Source of the DNA: CAVZCK01 sp963798805
GTDB taxonomy: Bacteria; Pseudomonadota; Alphaproteobacteria; Rhizobiales; Rhodomicrobiaceae
Length of the DNA: 64,000 bases
Direction of reading: 5' to 3'
NCBI GenBank assembly: GCA_963798805.1
Contig: CAWCVC010000010.1
Span: forward strand, 1,178,001 to 1,242,000
Notes under the pieces: model-generated
What the model saw: only the letters and a program-made list of their open reading frames with translations
Told to the model about the DNA's origin: nothing
The model's database searches: none
Shown here: positions 54,098-63,870 of the stretch, one piece after another
How positions within the stretch are numbered: the first letter of the stretch is position 1
How the letters are laid out: each line of letters opens with the position of its first letter
Translations under genes and position numbers: made by a program

Positions 54098-54267
54098 GGA
54101 TCGGCAAAATCTTCTCACTTATATTCGTGCTCTGCATTGTTGCCACTATCTTCTATGCCATTAGCAGAGGATACCCTGAACTCGCCGGAGTATTAGGCGT
54201 GAGCGTTGTCGGCAGCGTCGTCTGGGCTTTTGTTCGTATCATCGGCGACGAGAATGCCGAAGTCTAG
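54094..54267 (+). CDS. Small two-pass membrane protein
   Basis: TTG start at 54094 overlapping the previous stop. The 57-residue product has two hydrophobic segments: FSLIFVLCIVATIFYAI and LAGVLGVSVVGSVVWAFV, ending with a polar GDENAEV tail. Such short hydrophobic proteins in islands are often toxin or holin-like, but there is no direct evidence for that here. Confidence 0.4.
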   Translation: MRIGKIFSLIFVLCIVATIFYAISRGYPELAGVLGVSVVGSVVWAFVRIIGDENAEV

Positions 54268-54332
54268 AAACACAAGAAAAAATGAGCAGCCGGAACCTCC
54301 TATAAGTTCACGAAAACAGAGCCGGCGAGCGG

Positions 54333-54431
54333 CAGTTCCGAGGTTCGAACTCCCGGACGTTTTGTTTCCCTGCCGCATGTCCAGATTGGATCAATCTGGA
54401 AAGAGGGGTTCGACTCCCCTAGGGGGCGCCA
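54333..54431. other. tRNA 3'-end-like remnants, possible attachment site
   Basis: Two T-arm-like segments sit in tandem: GAGGTTCGAACTC at 54340-54352 and AGGGGTTCGACTCCCCT (54404-54420) with an acceptor-type strand AGGGGGCGCCA (54421-54431) ending in CCA. A hairpin CCAGATTG/CAATCTGG (54381-54388, 54392-54399) precedes the second. No 5' half of a tRNA is found. This looks like the right boundary of the element or of an earlier insertion, though it does not match tRNA-Pro. Confidence 0.4.
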
Positions 54432-54526
54432 ATCGCCAGTTAACTCACTGATTCCTCGTGATTTTTCCTCCGGTGGGACAATGGGTGGGACGGCCAACAT
54501 CGGCGCGAGAATCGTACCACTGAATT

Positions 54527-55480
54527 CTAGGAACCATCCGGACCAGACCACCCGCAGTCTTCCGCCACATAGCCAAACCGCATCATCATCGGCGCATGTG
54601 CGTCCAGAAGGGCCTTGATCTGCGCCGTTGAAAGCGCTTCCTTCCACTGTCCGGCCTTGCCTTCGCGGAAGAACTTCTCCGCGGTGCGGGGGCGTTCGAC
54701 GAAATCATGCAGTTCCTCTTGCCGTGCCAGTTCAGAAAAGGATGATTTCTCGATCGCCAGCCGCAATTGGTCTGCGTCGGGCTTCAGTCGTAGGAACGCT
54801 GCGAGGCGCCCAAAGCTGCGGTCCGGGGCGGCCAGCATGTCCTCATAGCGGAGCAGCATGACAGGCCGGTGCGGAACCGACATCCAGCTTGCCGTATGGA
54901 AACTCCAGGAGCCCAGAAACTCGTAAACGCGCTTGGGGCTCATACCGATGTTACCGGATGGATTGGCCATGTAGGCGATCATTGCATCGACCGGCAGTCC
55001 GGTGAAATGGGCATAGGATACCACCACATCGAGCGGGTTGCGCACGATATAAACGGCTGCCAGGGTCACGTCGAAATTGACGGCCGGAAAGCCCTCGACA
55101 TTGGCGACCGCATTATGGGTTTTGACATAGATTGGCCCGCCCTCGCCTTGCGCCATGTCGAGCTGGATTTTCATCCGCGCCTCGGCGATTTCTTGGGGCG
55201 TCGCAGCGTGTGCGGACTTTCCAAGCTGACGCGCAAACCTCTCGGCCAGCGACTCGCGAGAGGTCATTTCATAAAGTGCGTTAATGTTTTGCGAGCCTTC
55301 GCTATCCCCGCGCAATATGCGCAGCAGATTATGAATGAAGACCCGGACCCAGGTATTGCCGGATTTGGGATAGGAGGCGATCCACACCACCCGCTGCCGC
55401 GGCGCGTTTGCTGCCGGATCTTGCGGCTCTTCGCCGTCGGCGAGTTGCCCAATCGCCCGATTTTCGCTCAGATCATCCAT
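54527..55480 (-). CDS. Sulfotransferase
   Basis: PAPS-dependent sulfotransferase of 317 residues. The 5'-phosphosulfate-binding loop is SYPKSGNTWVRVFI (about 35-48) and the 3'-phosphate motif is YIVRNPLDVVVSYAHF. The catalytic His is likely the one in KTHNAVAN. Acceptor unknown. It is the last gene of the type I secretion operon, 66 bases after the HlyD gene, so a role in modifying the exported protein or envelope carbohydrate is possible. Confidence 0.88.
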   Translation of the reverse strand: MDDLSENRAIGQLADGEEPQDPAANAPRQRVVWIASYPKSGNTWVRVFIHNLLRILRGDSEGSQNINALYEMTSRESLAERFARQLGKSAHAATPQEIAEARMKIQLDMAQGEGGPIYVKTHNAVANVEGFPAVNFDVTLAAVYIVRNPLDVVVSYAHFTGLPVDAMIAYMANPSGNIGMSPKRVYEFLGSWSFHTASWMSVPHRPVMLLRYEDMLAAPDRSFGRLAAFLRLKPDADQLRLAIEKSSFSELARQEELHDFVERPRTAEKFFREGKAGQWKEALSTAQIKALLDAHAPMMMRFGYVAEDCGWSGPDGS

Positions 55481-55545
55481 TGCGGCTCTCCTTGTAGGCG
55501 ATCCAAATTAGGCCTCACCGTTCCGCTTTGCTGAAAATCTCCATC

Positions 55546-57199
55546 TTAACGCTCATGTCCGGCGCTTGACGTCACCTCGCGCAATGGTGACAGCACATAG
55601 TCGAGGGCACGCCGCTGGCCGGTGCGGATCTCGACGGTTACCGCCATGCCCGGCGAGAGCGGGATATCCTTGCCATAGGCATTGATGAAGCGCTTGCTCA
55701 GGCTGATCGTGGCCGGGAACACCAGGTTCTGCGTGGTGGATGGTTCTGCCGTGGCAATGGTCGTCACCTGCGGCTTGACGGACGAGATCGGATCGTTGAG
55801 CGCGGTCTCCTCACGCTCATCGACGGCATCGCGGCTAACCTTGACAACCGTGCCATCAATGGTGCCGAACCGCGTGAAGGGAAAGGATTCGATCTTCACC
55901 ACTGCCGGCTGTCCTGGCTCGACAAAACCGATATCCTTGGTTCTGGATCATGGCTTCGATCTCAATCGGCCCGTCGGAGGGAACAATAGTCATCAGCGCC
56001 TGTCCGGACGCCACCACCTGACCCACCGTCGTCACGGCAAGCTGCTGGACGGTGCCGGCTATGGGAGCCGTCAGCCTTGTACGCTCCAGTCTGGCCGTTG
56101 CCTTGATCAGCTCTCCCTTGAGATGATCTGCGCGCCTTTCGGCGTCCTCAAGCTTTTGCATTTGGTCGGCAATGAATTGCGACGTCGTCTCCTCGAGTTT
56201 GCGGTCGAGCGTGTTCAATGCCGCCTCGACCTCGCCGAGCTGCCCCTGTTCAGTGACCTGGGTGGTGACCTGGGTTTCGTATTGCTGCAGCTTCTCGATC
56301 ACCTGGGCGCGGGATGCCGCCTTGGTTCGATTGAGGGTTTGAAGCATATCGACCTCTTCCTTGTCGAGCGCCAGGAGCTTCTCCCGCGCCGCGATGCTGC
56401 CACGCAAGCGATCGCGAGTCGCAAGATGCTCTGCACGCTGCGCAATGAGACTCGCACGGCTGGAGACAAGCTGGGCAAGGTCCGATGCCAGCACGCCATT
56501 TTCGCGCCCCTGAACCTCAGCGCTTGTTCCCTCCGGATAGGTGACGATTGGCGTTCCGGGGTTGTCATTCGGGGCAGCCATGATGGCGACATGCCGGCGC
56601 GCTGCTTCCGCGAGCGCCGATTCCAAATCGCGGGCTTGTTCCTCGCGATCGGCGGCGGTTTCCCGTGGGTCGAGTTCGACGAGGAGATCTCCAGCGGCGA
56701 CATGGCTACCGTTTTCGACGGCAATCGCAATGACTTTGCCCGGTTCAAACGGCTGGACGATTTTAGAGCGGCCGTCCGGTTGAATCCGTCCTTGCGCGAC
56801 GGCGTAGATTTCCAGCCAACCGAAATACGCCCAGGCGAGTCCGGTGGCAAAGACCATGCTTATCAACCAGATACCGACGATGCGGATCGGCGACGGCGGC
56901 GTTTCATAGATCTCCAATGCTGCCGGAAGGAATTCCAGATCAAGCGCATCCATACGCGTCGCTGGCAGCCCGGGCGCCTCGGCGGGACCTCTCCCCTTAT
57001 TGGGATCCGCCTTGCCTCTCGCCTGCACGTTCTTGGCGAGAAAGAAAATTAGCGATCCGGCGAGTAGCGCTCCGATCGCGAGGAGCGGCATCTGGATAGC
57101 ATGCGCAATTGAGCTAAAGGCATCGTGCAACACAAGATCGGGAATAAAGAGCGTAACGAGCAGGATGATGGCGATGAAAAACAGCTTTGGCGGGCGCAT
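55546..57199 (-). CDS. HlyD-type membrane fusion protein with membrane N-terminus, frameshifted
   Basis: Periplasmic adaptor of the type I secretion system. From 57199 the protein has two extra hydrophobic segments (about 5-25 and 37-54) before the usual HlyD anchor (about 105-125), then the barrel-sandwich hybrid domain, a long coiled coil (about 190-350) and LTAPIAGTVQQLAVTT. The frame breaks near 55939: after EAMIQNQ the expected DIGFVEPGQPAVVKIESF is in another frame, as if one C were inserted. The last part (MVKIESFPFTRFGTIDGTV to the end at 55546) is intact. The start at 57199 is five bases from the ABC gene. Confidence 0.85.
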
Positions 57200-57203
57200 G
57201 GCG

Positions 57204-59416
57204 TTACACTGAGACGGTGTCCGATTGCATGTGCCAGAGCTTGGCGTAAAGCCCCTCCGGCCGGTTCAGAAGTTGACTATGCGTACCGTCCTCAACGATG
57301 CGGCCATCTTTGATCGCGATGATGCGGTCGCAGTGACGGACCGCGGCGAGCCGATGGGCAATGATGATCACGGTCCGCCCCTTGCAGATCGAGCGCATAT
57401 TGGCCTGAATGATGCGCTCGCTTTCATAGTCGAGTGCGCTGGTCGCCTCGTCGAAAATCAGGATCCGCGGACGTGTGGCAAGCGCCCGCGCAATGGCGAT
57501 CCGCTGCCGCTGACCGCCCGAAAGATTGGCGCCGCGCTCCTCGATCATGGTGTCGTAGCCAAGGGGCATGCGGGCGATGAACTCATCGGCCCCCGCAAGC
57601 CGCGCCGCGGCCAGCACCAGAGCGCGCGGCATGGCGGGATCGGCGAGCGCGATATTTTCGTGGATGGTCCGATTGAACAGCAAATTCTCTTGCAGCACCA
57701 CGCCGATCTGACGACGGAGCCAAGCCGTGTCGACCTGAGCGATATCGATGCCGTCGATCGGGATCTGGCCGCGTTCGGGGCGGTATAAGCGCTGGATCAG
57801 TTTCGTCAGGGTCGACTTGCCTGAGCCCGAAGGCCCGACAATGCCGATGACCTGGCCCTCCGGAACATCGAGCGAAACGCCTTTGAGGATTTCCGGCTCG
57901 TCGAGCCGATAACGGAAATCGACATTGCGGATCGAAATAGCTCCACGCGCCGGCGGCAGCGTGGCATAGGCAAGAGGCCGGCTTTCCGGCGGCGCATTGA
58001 AAATATCGCCGAGACGCTCGACCGAAATCTGCACCTGCTGGAAATCTTGCCAAAGCTGCGACAGGCGCAGGATCGGCGTAGTGGCTTGGCCCATGATCAT
58101 GTTGAAGGCAACGAGCGCGCCAACCGAAAGATCGCCATCGATGACCGCGAGGGCGCCGAAATACAGCACCAGCGCCGTGGTCGCCTTGCTCACATATTGG
58201 ATGGCGTTCTGGCCGAGCGTGGCCGGCATGACCGCGCTGAAGGAGGTCTTGACGTAAGCCGCCAGCTTTTCTTCCCATTGATTTTTGAGGATCGGCTCGA
58301 CGGCTGCGGCCTTGAGCGTCTGCACGCCAACGACCGACTCGACCAGAAACTGTTGGCTGAGGGCGCTGCGGTTGAACCGCTCATTGATCCGATCCCGGAG
58401 CACCGGCCGGATGAGAAAGGCGATCAGCATATAACAAGGCACCGACAGAAGGACGATCAGCGTCAGCGTCGGGGAGTAGAGATATAAGACGCCGATAGCG
58501 ACGATAGCGAAAACGAGGTCGATGGACGCCGACAAGGCCTGACCGGTGAGGAAGGAGCGAACGGTTTCAAGCTCGCGCATGCGGGCGACGGTCTGCCCGG
58601 CTGCGCGCGTCTCAAAATAAGCCAGCGGCAGGCGCAACAGGTGGTCGAAAAGGCGGCTGCCAAGTTCGACATCGATGCGGCTCGTCGTATGCGTGAGGGC
58701 GTAGGAGCGCAAATATTGCAGGACGACATCGAACAGGCCGATAAGAAAAAGCCCGACGACAATCACCATCAGCGTCGACCCACCCTTGTGCACCAGGACC
58801 TTATCGACGACGACCTGAAAGAAGAGCGGCGTCACAAGCGCAAACAGCTGAATGAACAGTGAGGCAGTCAGCAGATGGCCGAACGGCTTGCGGTAGCGCC
58901 AGATGGAAGGCAGGAACCAGCCGAAGCCAAATTTCGCCGGATCGGCGCCGGGGCCATCGAGCCGGCGGGTAATCAGAACCACATCGCCTGACCAGAGTGT
59001 GACGATGGCTTCGGCCGTGTCGAGCACCTGGCTGCGCGCCACGGGGTTAACGAGCCGCATGCGGCCATCGTCAAGGCGATGGGTAAGAATGGCGAAGCTG
59101 CCGTCTTTCAAACCGAGAATGGCCGGCAGGGATGCGGTGTAGAGCCGTTTGATGTCCTGCCCGCGAAGCACCCGCGATTTGAGGCCCACCCGGCGAGCGG
59201 CGCGAAAATATCGTCCGCCTTGGTCGGACGTCCTCCAAGGCCGAGATCGTGCGCCATCTGGGCCGGATCGCAGGCAATACGGTAATAGGCGGCGACCATG
59301 GCCAGCGAGAACAAGCCGGTATCGCCAGCGCCCATGTCTCCGGTCGCTGTTGGTGCCACCTGCTCTTCTTGTTCAGTGTTGGCGAAAGACGGAATCGTCT
59401 CAGAAGACTCTTGCAT
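57204..59416 (-). CDS. Type I secretion ABC transporter with C39-like domain, frameshifted
   Basis: Inner-membrane exporter of about 737 residues. An N-terminal C39-like domain (about 25-150) reads DTGLFSLAMVAAYYRI, with Gly in place of the catalytic Cys, so it is a non-proteolytic docking domain as in HlyB. Six membrane helices follow, then the ATPase: GPSGSGKSTLTKLIQ (Walker A), LSGGQRQRIAIARAL, ILIFDEATSALD. The frame breaks near 59192 between DDIFAPL and RVGLKSRVLRG, consistent with one missing base. It starts at ATG 59416. Confidence 0.88.
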
Positions 59417-59584
59417 AACTATTCCGAGAACGTGGATCGATCTGATCGGAAACGGCAACTGCGACAGCGGACAAAGACCCCGAGAAACTCTCTGCGAAAC
59501 CTTGCTGAGACACAAACTGTCCCTCAGTGCAAAGACCAAAGCGGAGCACCGCCTGCGCCGTGCTCCGCTCCACCCGGCTTTGCT

Positions 59585-62067
59585 TTATTGAACCCGAATA
59601 TCCGCAGCCGTTAGACTGGAGAGGTTGAGACCTTTTAACGTGACGCTGTTTGCGCCGCTGTTGATCACCACGTCCGTCCCAACTTGCTGCGCTGCCGCCA
59701 AGACGGCGGATGCGCTGGAGAAGGCCGCCGCATCAAACTGGAGGAGGTCATGGGCCGTTCCCGCCGCCTGGAAATCCGTGACCGTGTCAGCGCCAAATGT
59801 GCTGGTGAAAACGAAGGCGTCAGCGCCGGCACCGCCGGTCAGCATGTTATTGCCCGAATTGCCGGCAAGGGTGTCGGCGCCGGAGCTGCCGACAATATTC
59901 TGAATGTTGGTGAGATGGTCGGTTGTGCCATTGGCTTTGACCGCCGTTCCGGCATTGAGGTCGATGCTGACGCCCGACATGGAGAGCAGGCTATAATCGA
60001 GCGTATTGACGCCGGCGCCGCCGTCAATATTGTCGGCCCTGTCGGGGGCATAAATGTAGTCATTGCCCGTGCCGCCAATCGAATAGCCCGCCCCCATGAT
60101 CGCGAGATGGTCGCTGCTCTCGGCGATGCCGTCCAGGAAATCGGCCCGCGAGACGGTTCCGGCCGTCAGCGCCGATGTCCAGAATGACGATTCTGCTGTG
60201 GTCGGCGCGCGGCCAAGCGCATTCTGGAAGATCTGGGCGACAAAGGCGGTGTTCGTGAGCGTGCCATATTTGCTGGCGAACTCCGGCAGAGCGAGAATAT
60301 CCGCCGCCACCTGGGCCTCCGTCTCCGATCCGGACAGGATCTTTTGCGACTGCGCCGCCACTTCGGCCGCCGTTGCCGATCGGCCGAGCCCAGCATCATA
60401 TAAGCGGCGGACGGTGTCGCCAGCGACTTGGGCATCCGCCGTGTGGTCAAGCGTATAGGTCGTGCTGCCCGTATCGGTATTGTTGCTCACCTGATGGACA
60501 TTGCCGGTGAGGATATGCTCCTCGCTTTCCGAAATGGCGTTCATAACGGCGGCACGTGTCGTCGTATTGGCGTTGAGCTGACCGACCCAGTTGGTGAGGT
60601 CAGCAAGCGACGGTGCATGACCAAGCGCATTTTCGTACATGCGCTCGACGAATTCCAAATTCGTCAGCGTGCCGTATTTCTGTGTGTATTCCGTCGACGC
60701 CATGATCTTATTGGCCAGCGTCGTCGTGTTGACCACACCATTGGTAATGTATTCGGCGAGAAGCTGCACCTCATCCGTCTGGGCATTCCGATCGAAGGCG
60801 GTATCGTAAAGCCTTTGCGCAATGGCGATGTCTTTTTGCTCCGTTGCTAGATCAATGACCACAGTATGAAACACGCTGCTACTGCTTGATGCGGGCTGAT
60901 CTAACCAAATCCAATTGTCTACCCCGTTGAGGTCGATCGTATGGGTTACGGATTGCGAAACGCTGTTCGTATAATTGCTCCAGTTGTAGCTCCCGTTCGC
61001 ATTTGGCATGTAGTAGATTTGCACAGGGAATAAGGTGGCGTCCGGATTCCCGATTAAGACCGTTGATCCGTCCATAGACGTTTGCTGCTCGACTGCACTC
61101 TTCGTTGAGCCGTCCGAATTATAATAGTACGTGTCCTGGAACTTGTAGCCGTCCTGCTCAACCTCAACGTCGACTTCTTTGTCGATCGTGCCATCGCCAT
61201 TGGTGTCGAAAAAATTTCCTATCCAAGAATTATACCGTGCCGTGTCGTTCTCAATCGTGGTCTGATCTTTCAGCGTGCCATTTGCGTAATAATTCGAAAT
61301 CACGCGGAATGTCTCGCCGTTGGCACTCACAGTGGTGATATCGGTTTGGGTCTCGTCGATGACCCCATCGCCATTCATATCGATCAGGATCGTCTTCGAC
61401 AAACCGTTCGCGCTCGTCGTCGCAACGGTACGATCTTCCAGAGAGCCGTTGGCATAGTAGTCGCTGACAACCGAGGTGCGGCTGCCATCGGCATTGAGGG
61501 TCGTGACCGTGTTTCCGTCTCGTCGACCACGCCATCGCCATTGACATCGGAGGTCGTCGTCTTAGACAAACCGTTCGCCGAGGTGGTGGTCACGAATTTA
61601 TCGATGAGACCGCCGCTCGTATTGGTGTCCCAAACCGTCCCGGTGACGCTGCCGTCGGCATTCGTCGCCGTCGTCTCGAAATGGTCGAATGTCCCATCGC
61701 CATTGCTGTCCCTTTGCAACGACTGGGTTAGGCCGTCCGCGCTCGTCGTGATGACATCCTTCTGCTGCAAGGCGCCCGTACCGATATTGAGGACCGTGAT
61801 TGTCTCGCTCCTGCTGCCATCGACAGCAGTGGCGACCGCATCTGTGCGGTCGTAGCTGCCGTCGTTATTGACGTCGAGCTGGGTGGTCTGGGACAGGCCG
61901 TTGGCGCTCGTGGTGATGATCGCCTTGTCTTTCACCGAGGTGGAGTTGGAGGTCTTCTGCGTGATGGTGTCCGTTATCGTCTCGGTTCGCGATCCATCAC
62001 TGTTGAGAACGGTGACCTCGCCGCCTGATCCGCTACGTTCAGCCCGCCGGAGACCGCGCCAAATCAA
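59585..62067 (-). CDS. RTX-type exported protein with DUF4214 repeats, frameshifted
   Basis: Probable type I secretion substrate. N-terminal tandem repeats of about 50-55 residues (six units) each hold a calcium-type loop such as DVNGDGVVD or DSNGDGTFD, spaced by TTSANGLSKT-like segments. Then DUF4214 domains (YGTLTNLEFVERMYENALG; YGTLTNTAFVAQIFQNALG), RTX nonapeptides (GGTGNDYIYAP, GSSGADTLAGNSGNN) and a C-terminal secretion-signal-like region. The frame breaks near 61515. Start is unclear: TTG at 62067 is the first in frame after a stop at 62089, so the N-terminus may be lost or shifted. Confidence 0.8.
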
Positions 62068-63135
62068 TTTCCAACATACATCGCGACGCTACCCGCAATG
62101 GTAGACCGCGCGACGCTCCTTTGTCCGTCTAATCTGCCCAAGACCCATCGGAAAATTCTGAATACATTAACCAAACCGACGTAAACACTGATAGCATCAC
62201 TAGATAGATTATGAAAACGATAGAATTTATGTAATGTCATCGTCATTTAACGTAACGAAAGCTACGACGCTATTGCACAGCGAGCAAGCATTCTTTTTGG
62301 CCGCAAAGAATGCATCGATCGGCTGTTTAGCCTAAACACAAAGTCATAGCCATGAAGCATTGACGGGCTAAGTAGCTAGCTACCCCAGTCAAAATTGCTG
62401 CGGCTTCTACTTATCCAAAATCAGATTCTGTAAAACTACCGCCATTTTAACGCAAAATTTGAAATTCTGTTTTGCCTGTCAGCGGAGTAACTCGAGGTCC
62501 GGTCGGATCGAAAGCCCAACGCCTCACCTCTGGATCGCGGACGCATTCCATCGTGACGGTTGCGGGAAACGCGCGATAGGTCAGCATGAGCGCGCCGCAC
62601 GGATTTAACTCCGTATTTCGCCAAAGCTAAGGCTCGAATATTCGGCAAACAGATCCGGTGGCATGGAGTGGCAGTGCGGCGCTGCCACTTTTGCCCGAAC
62701 TTGCGCATACCCGGCTGCCGAGCTGATCGTAATCCCTCATGCGCAACTGCTCGACCTCGTGCGCGAACCAAGGCTGGCGGCGACCGGATAGCCGCTTCAA
62801 CACCGTTTCGGCTTCGCTCGCCAAGCATCATGGTCGATCACGATCAGCCACTCGGGTTCCTCGAAGCTGCTCACATCAAGGGCGAAAGCCAACTGCGGAG
62901 AGCGCAATAGCTACGGCAGCGAAAAATCGTTCGCCGTGGGAGCGGTCTGGCGGGGTTTATTTTGTTCTTCGGGGATGGAATCAGCCGGTTGCTCGTTTTT
63001 AAAGTGCTGTCGTCATTACGTGAACTCACAAAGGCCCTGTGTCCCCTTGTTGTTGTAGCTGGGCCTTAATCCCGCAAATTCGTCCAGGTTTGCGGGGAGT
63101 TCTACATAAGACGCTTCAGCAATGGAGGTGGGCAC
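62068..63135. other. Large intergenic region, AT-rich at its left part
   Basis: About 1.07 kb. Positions 62130-62460 are AT-rich relative to the neighbours and should carry the promoter of the secretion operon. Positions 62620-62910 contain protein-like but frame-broken stretches on the minus strand (for example SSFEEPEWLIVIDHDAW then ASEAETVLKRLSGRRQPWF), suggesting a decayed gene that I cannot assign. Confidence 0.35.
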
Positions 63136-63489
63136 ATGATCAAGATACTCGCCACGGCTGTAGTACTCGGTTCCGTGGCTAGTTTTGCGGGTCTCGCAAT
63201 TGCCCAGGACAAACAGGGTGAAGCGTTCGGCAGCGGCGTTTCCTCTTTGCTAGCAAAGAAAGAAGCGCAGTGCGCGCACCGCCGGCTGACAATGCCGCCG
63301 GACCCACATGACGATTGCTTTAACGAACTACGGAGCGATGCGCAAATTGGTTACGGGCAGGGTGGTGCGTCAGCCACCGGCTCCCAAGCGTCTGCAGCCG
63401 GACCTGGGATCGGACCTGGGAACGGGGGCGGTCGAGGGAATGGGATCGGCGCTGGAAGCGGGGGCGCTCAAGGGAAGGGCGGGCGATAG
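63136..63489 (+). CDS. Gly-rich exported protein
   Basis: Product of 117 residues; ATG at 63136 with GGAGGTG just upstream. Signal peptide about 1-23 (ASFAGLAIAQ). The mature part has two Cys (CAHRRL, DDCFNEL) that may form a disulfide, then a Gly/Ala/Ser-rich low-complexity tail. No family recognised. Confidence 0.65.
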   Translation: MIKILATAVVLGSVASFAGLAIAQDKQGEAFGSGVSSLLAKKEAQCAHRRLTMPPDPHDDCFNELRSDAQIGYGQGGASATGSQASAAGPGIGPGNGGGRGNGIGAGSGGAQGKGGR

Positions 63490-63870
63490 CAACGTTGCTG
63501 CCAGCTCGGCGATGTCCGAGCGGTTTTCCGTTTGCAAACGACACGCCCCGGTTAGTCAAGGTGACACCGCCCCGCACTGTTTAGAACGCCGGATTGAGCC
63601 AACGCGCGGCATCAACCATCCGTGTCCGGATTTGCGCCCCGACGATGGCATGCAGCAGCAGCCAGATTGGCACCGGGGCCGCCGCCACCAATGAGAACGG
63701 CGAATGCTGCATCGGGGCCGAGTCCGGCGGCTAGCGTCTCATGGTGAGGCGGCGAGCCTCTCAGGATATCCCGCGAGCAAGATCGTCCCGCCCTCTCCAA
63801 GACAGGATTGCCTATTTACCGTTCAAAGCATAAGCATTGCGACAGCCGTTGAATTGTCGCTCAGTCGCTT
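63490..63870. other. Intergenic region before the AAA ATPase
   Basis: About 380 bases; short ORFs on both strands show no similarity to known proteins. It should contain the promoter for the AAA ATPase gene, which I cannot locate. Confidence 0.35.

Noticed and set aside
54404..54431. Functional tRNA gene
   Set aside because: Only the T-arm and the 3' acceptor strand exist; no matching 5' acceptor, D-arm or anticodon arm with U33 can be found upstream.
54300..54647. Minus-strand ORF of 115 codons
   Set aside because: Part of it is the reverse translation of the tRNA-like remnant, a common artefact near tRNA ends.
62436..62831. Minus-strand ORF of 131 codons
   Set aside because: Arg-rich composition without domain or ribosome site; more likely a frame of a decayed gene or noise.
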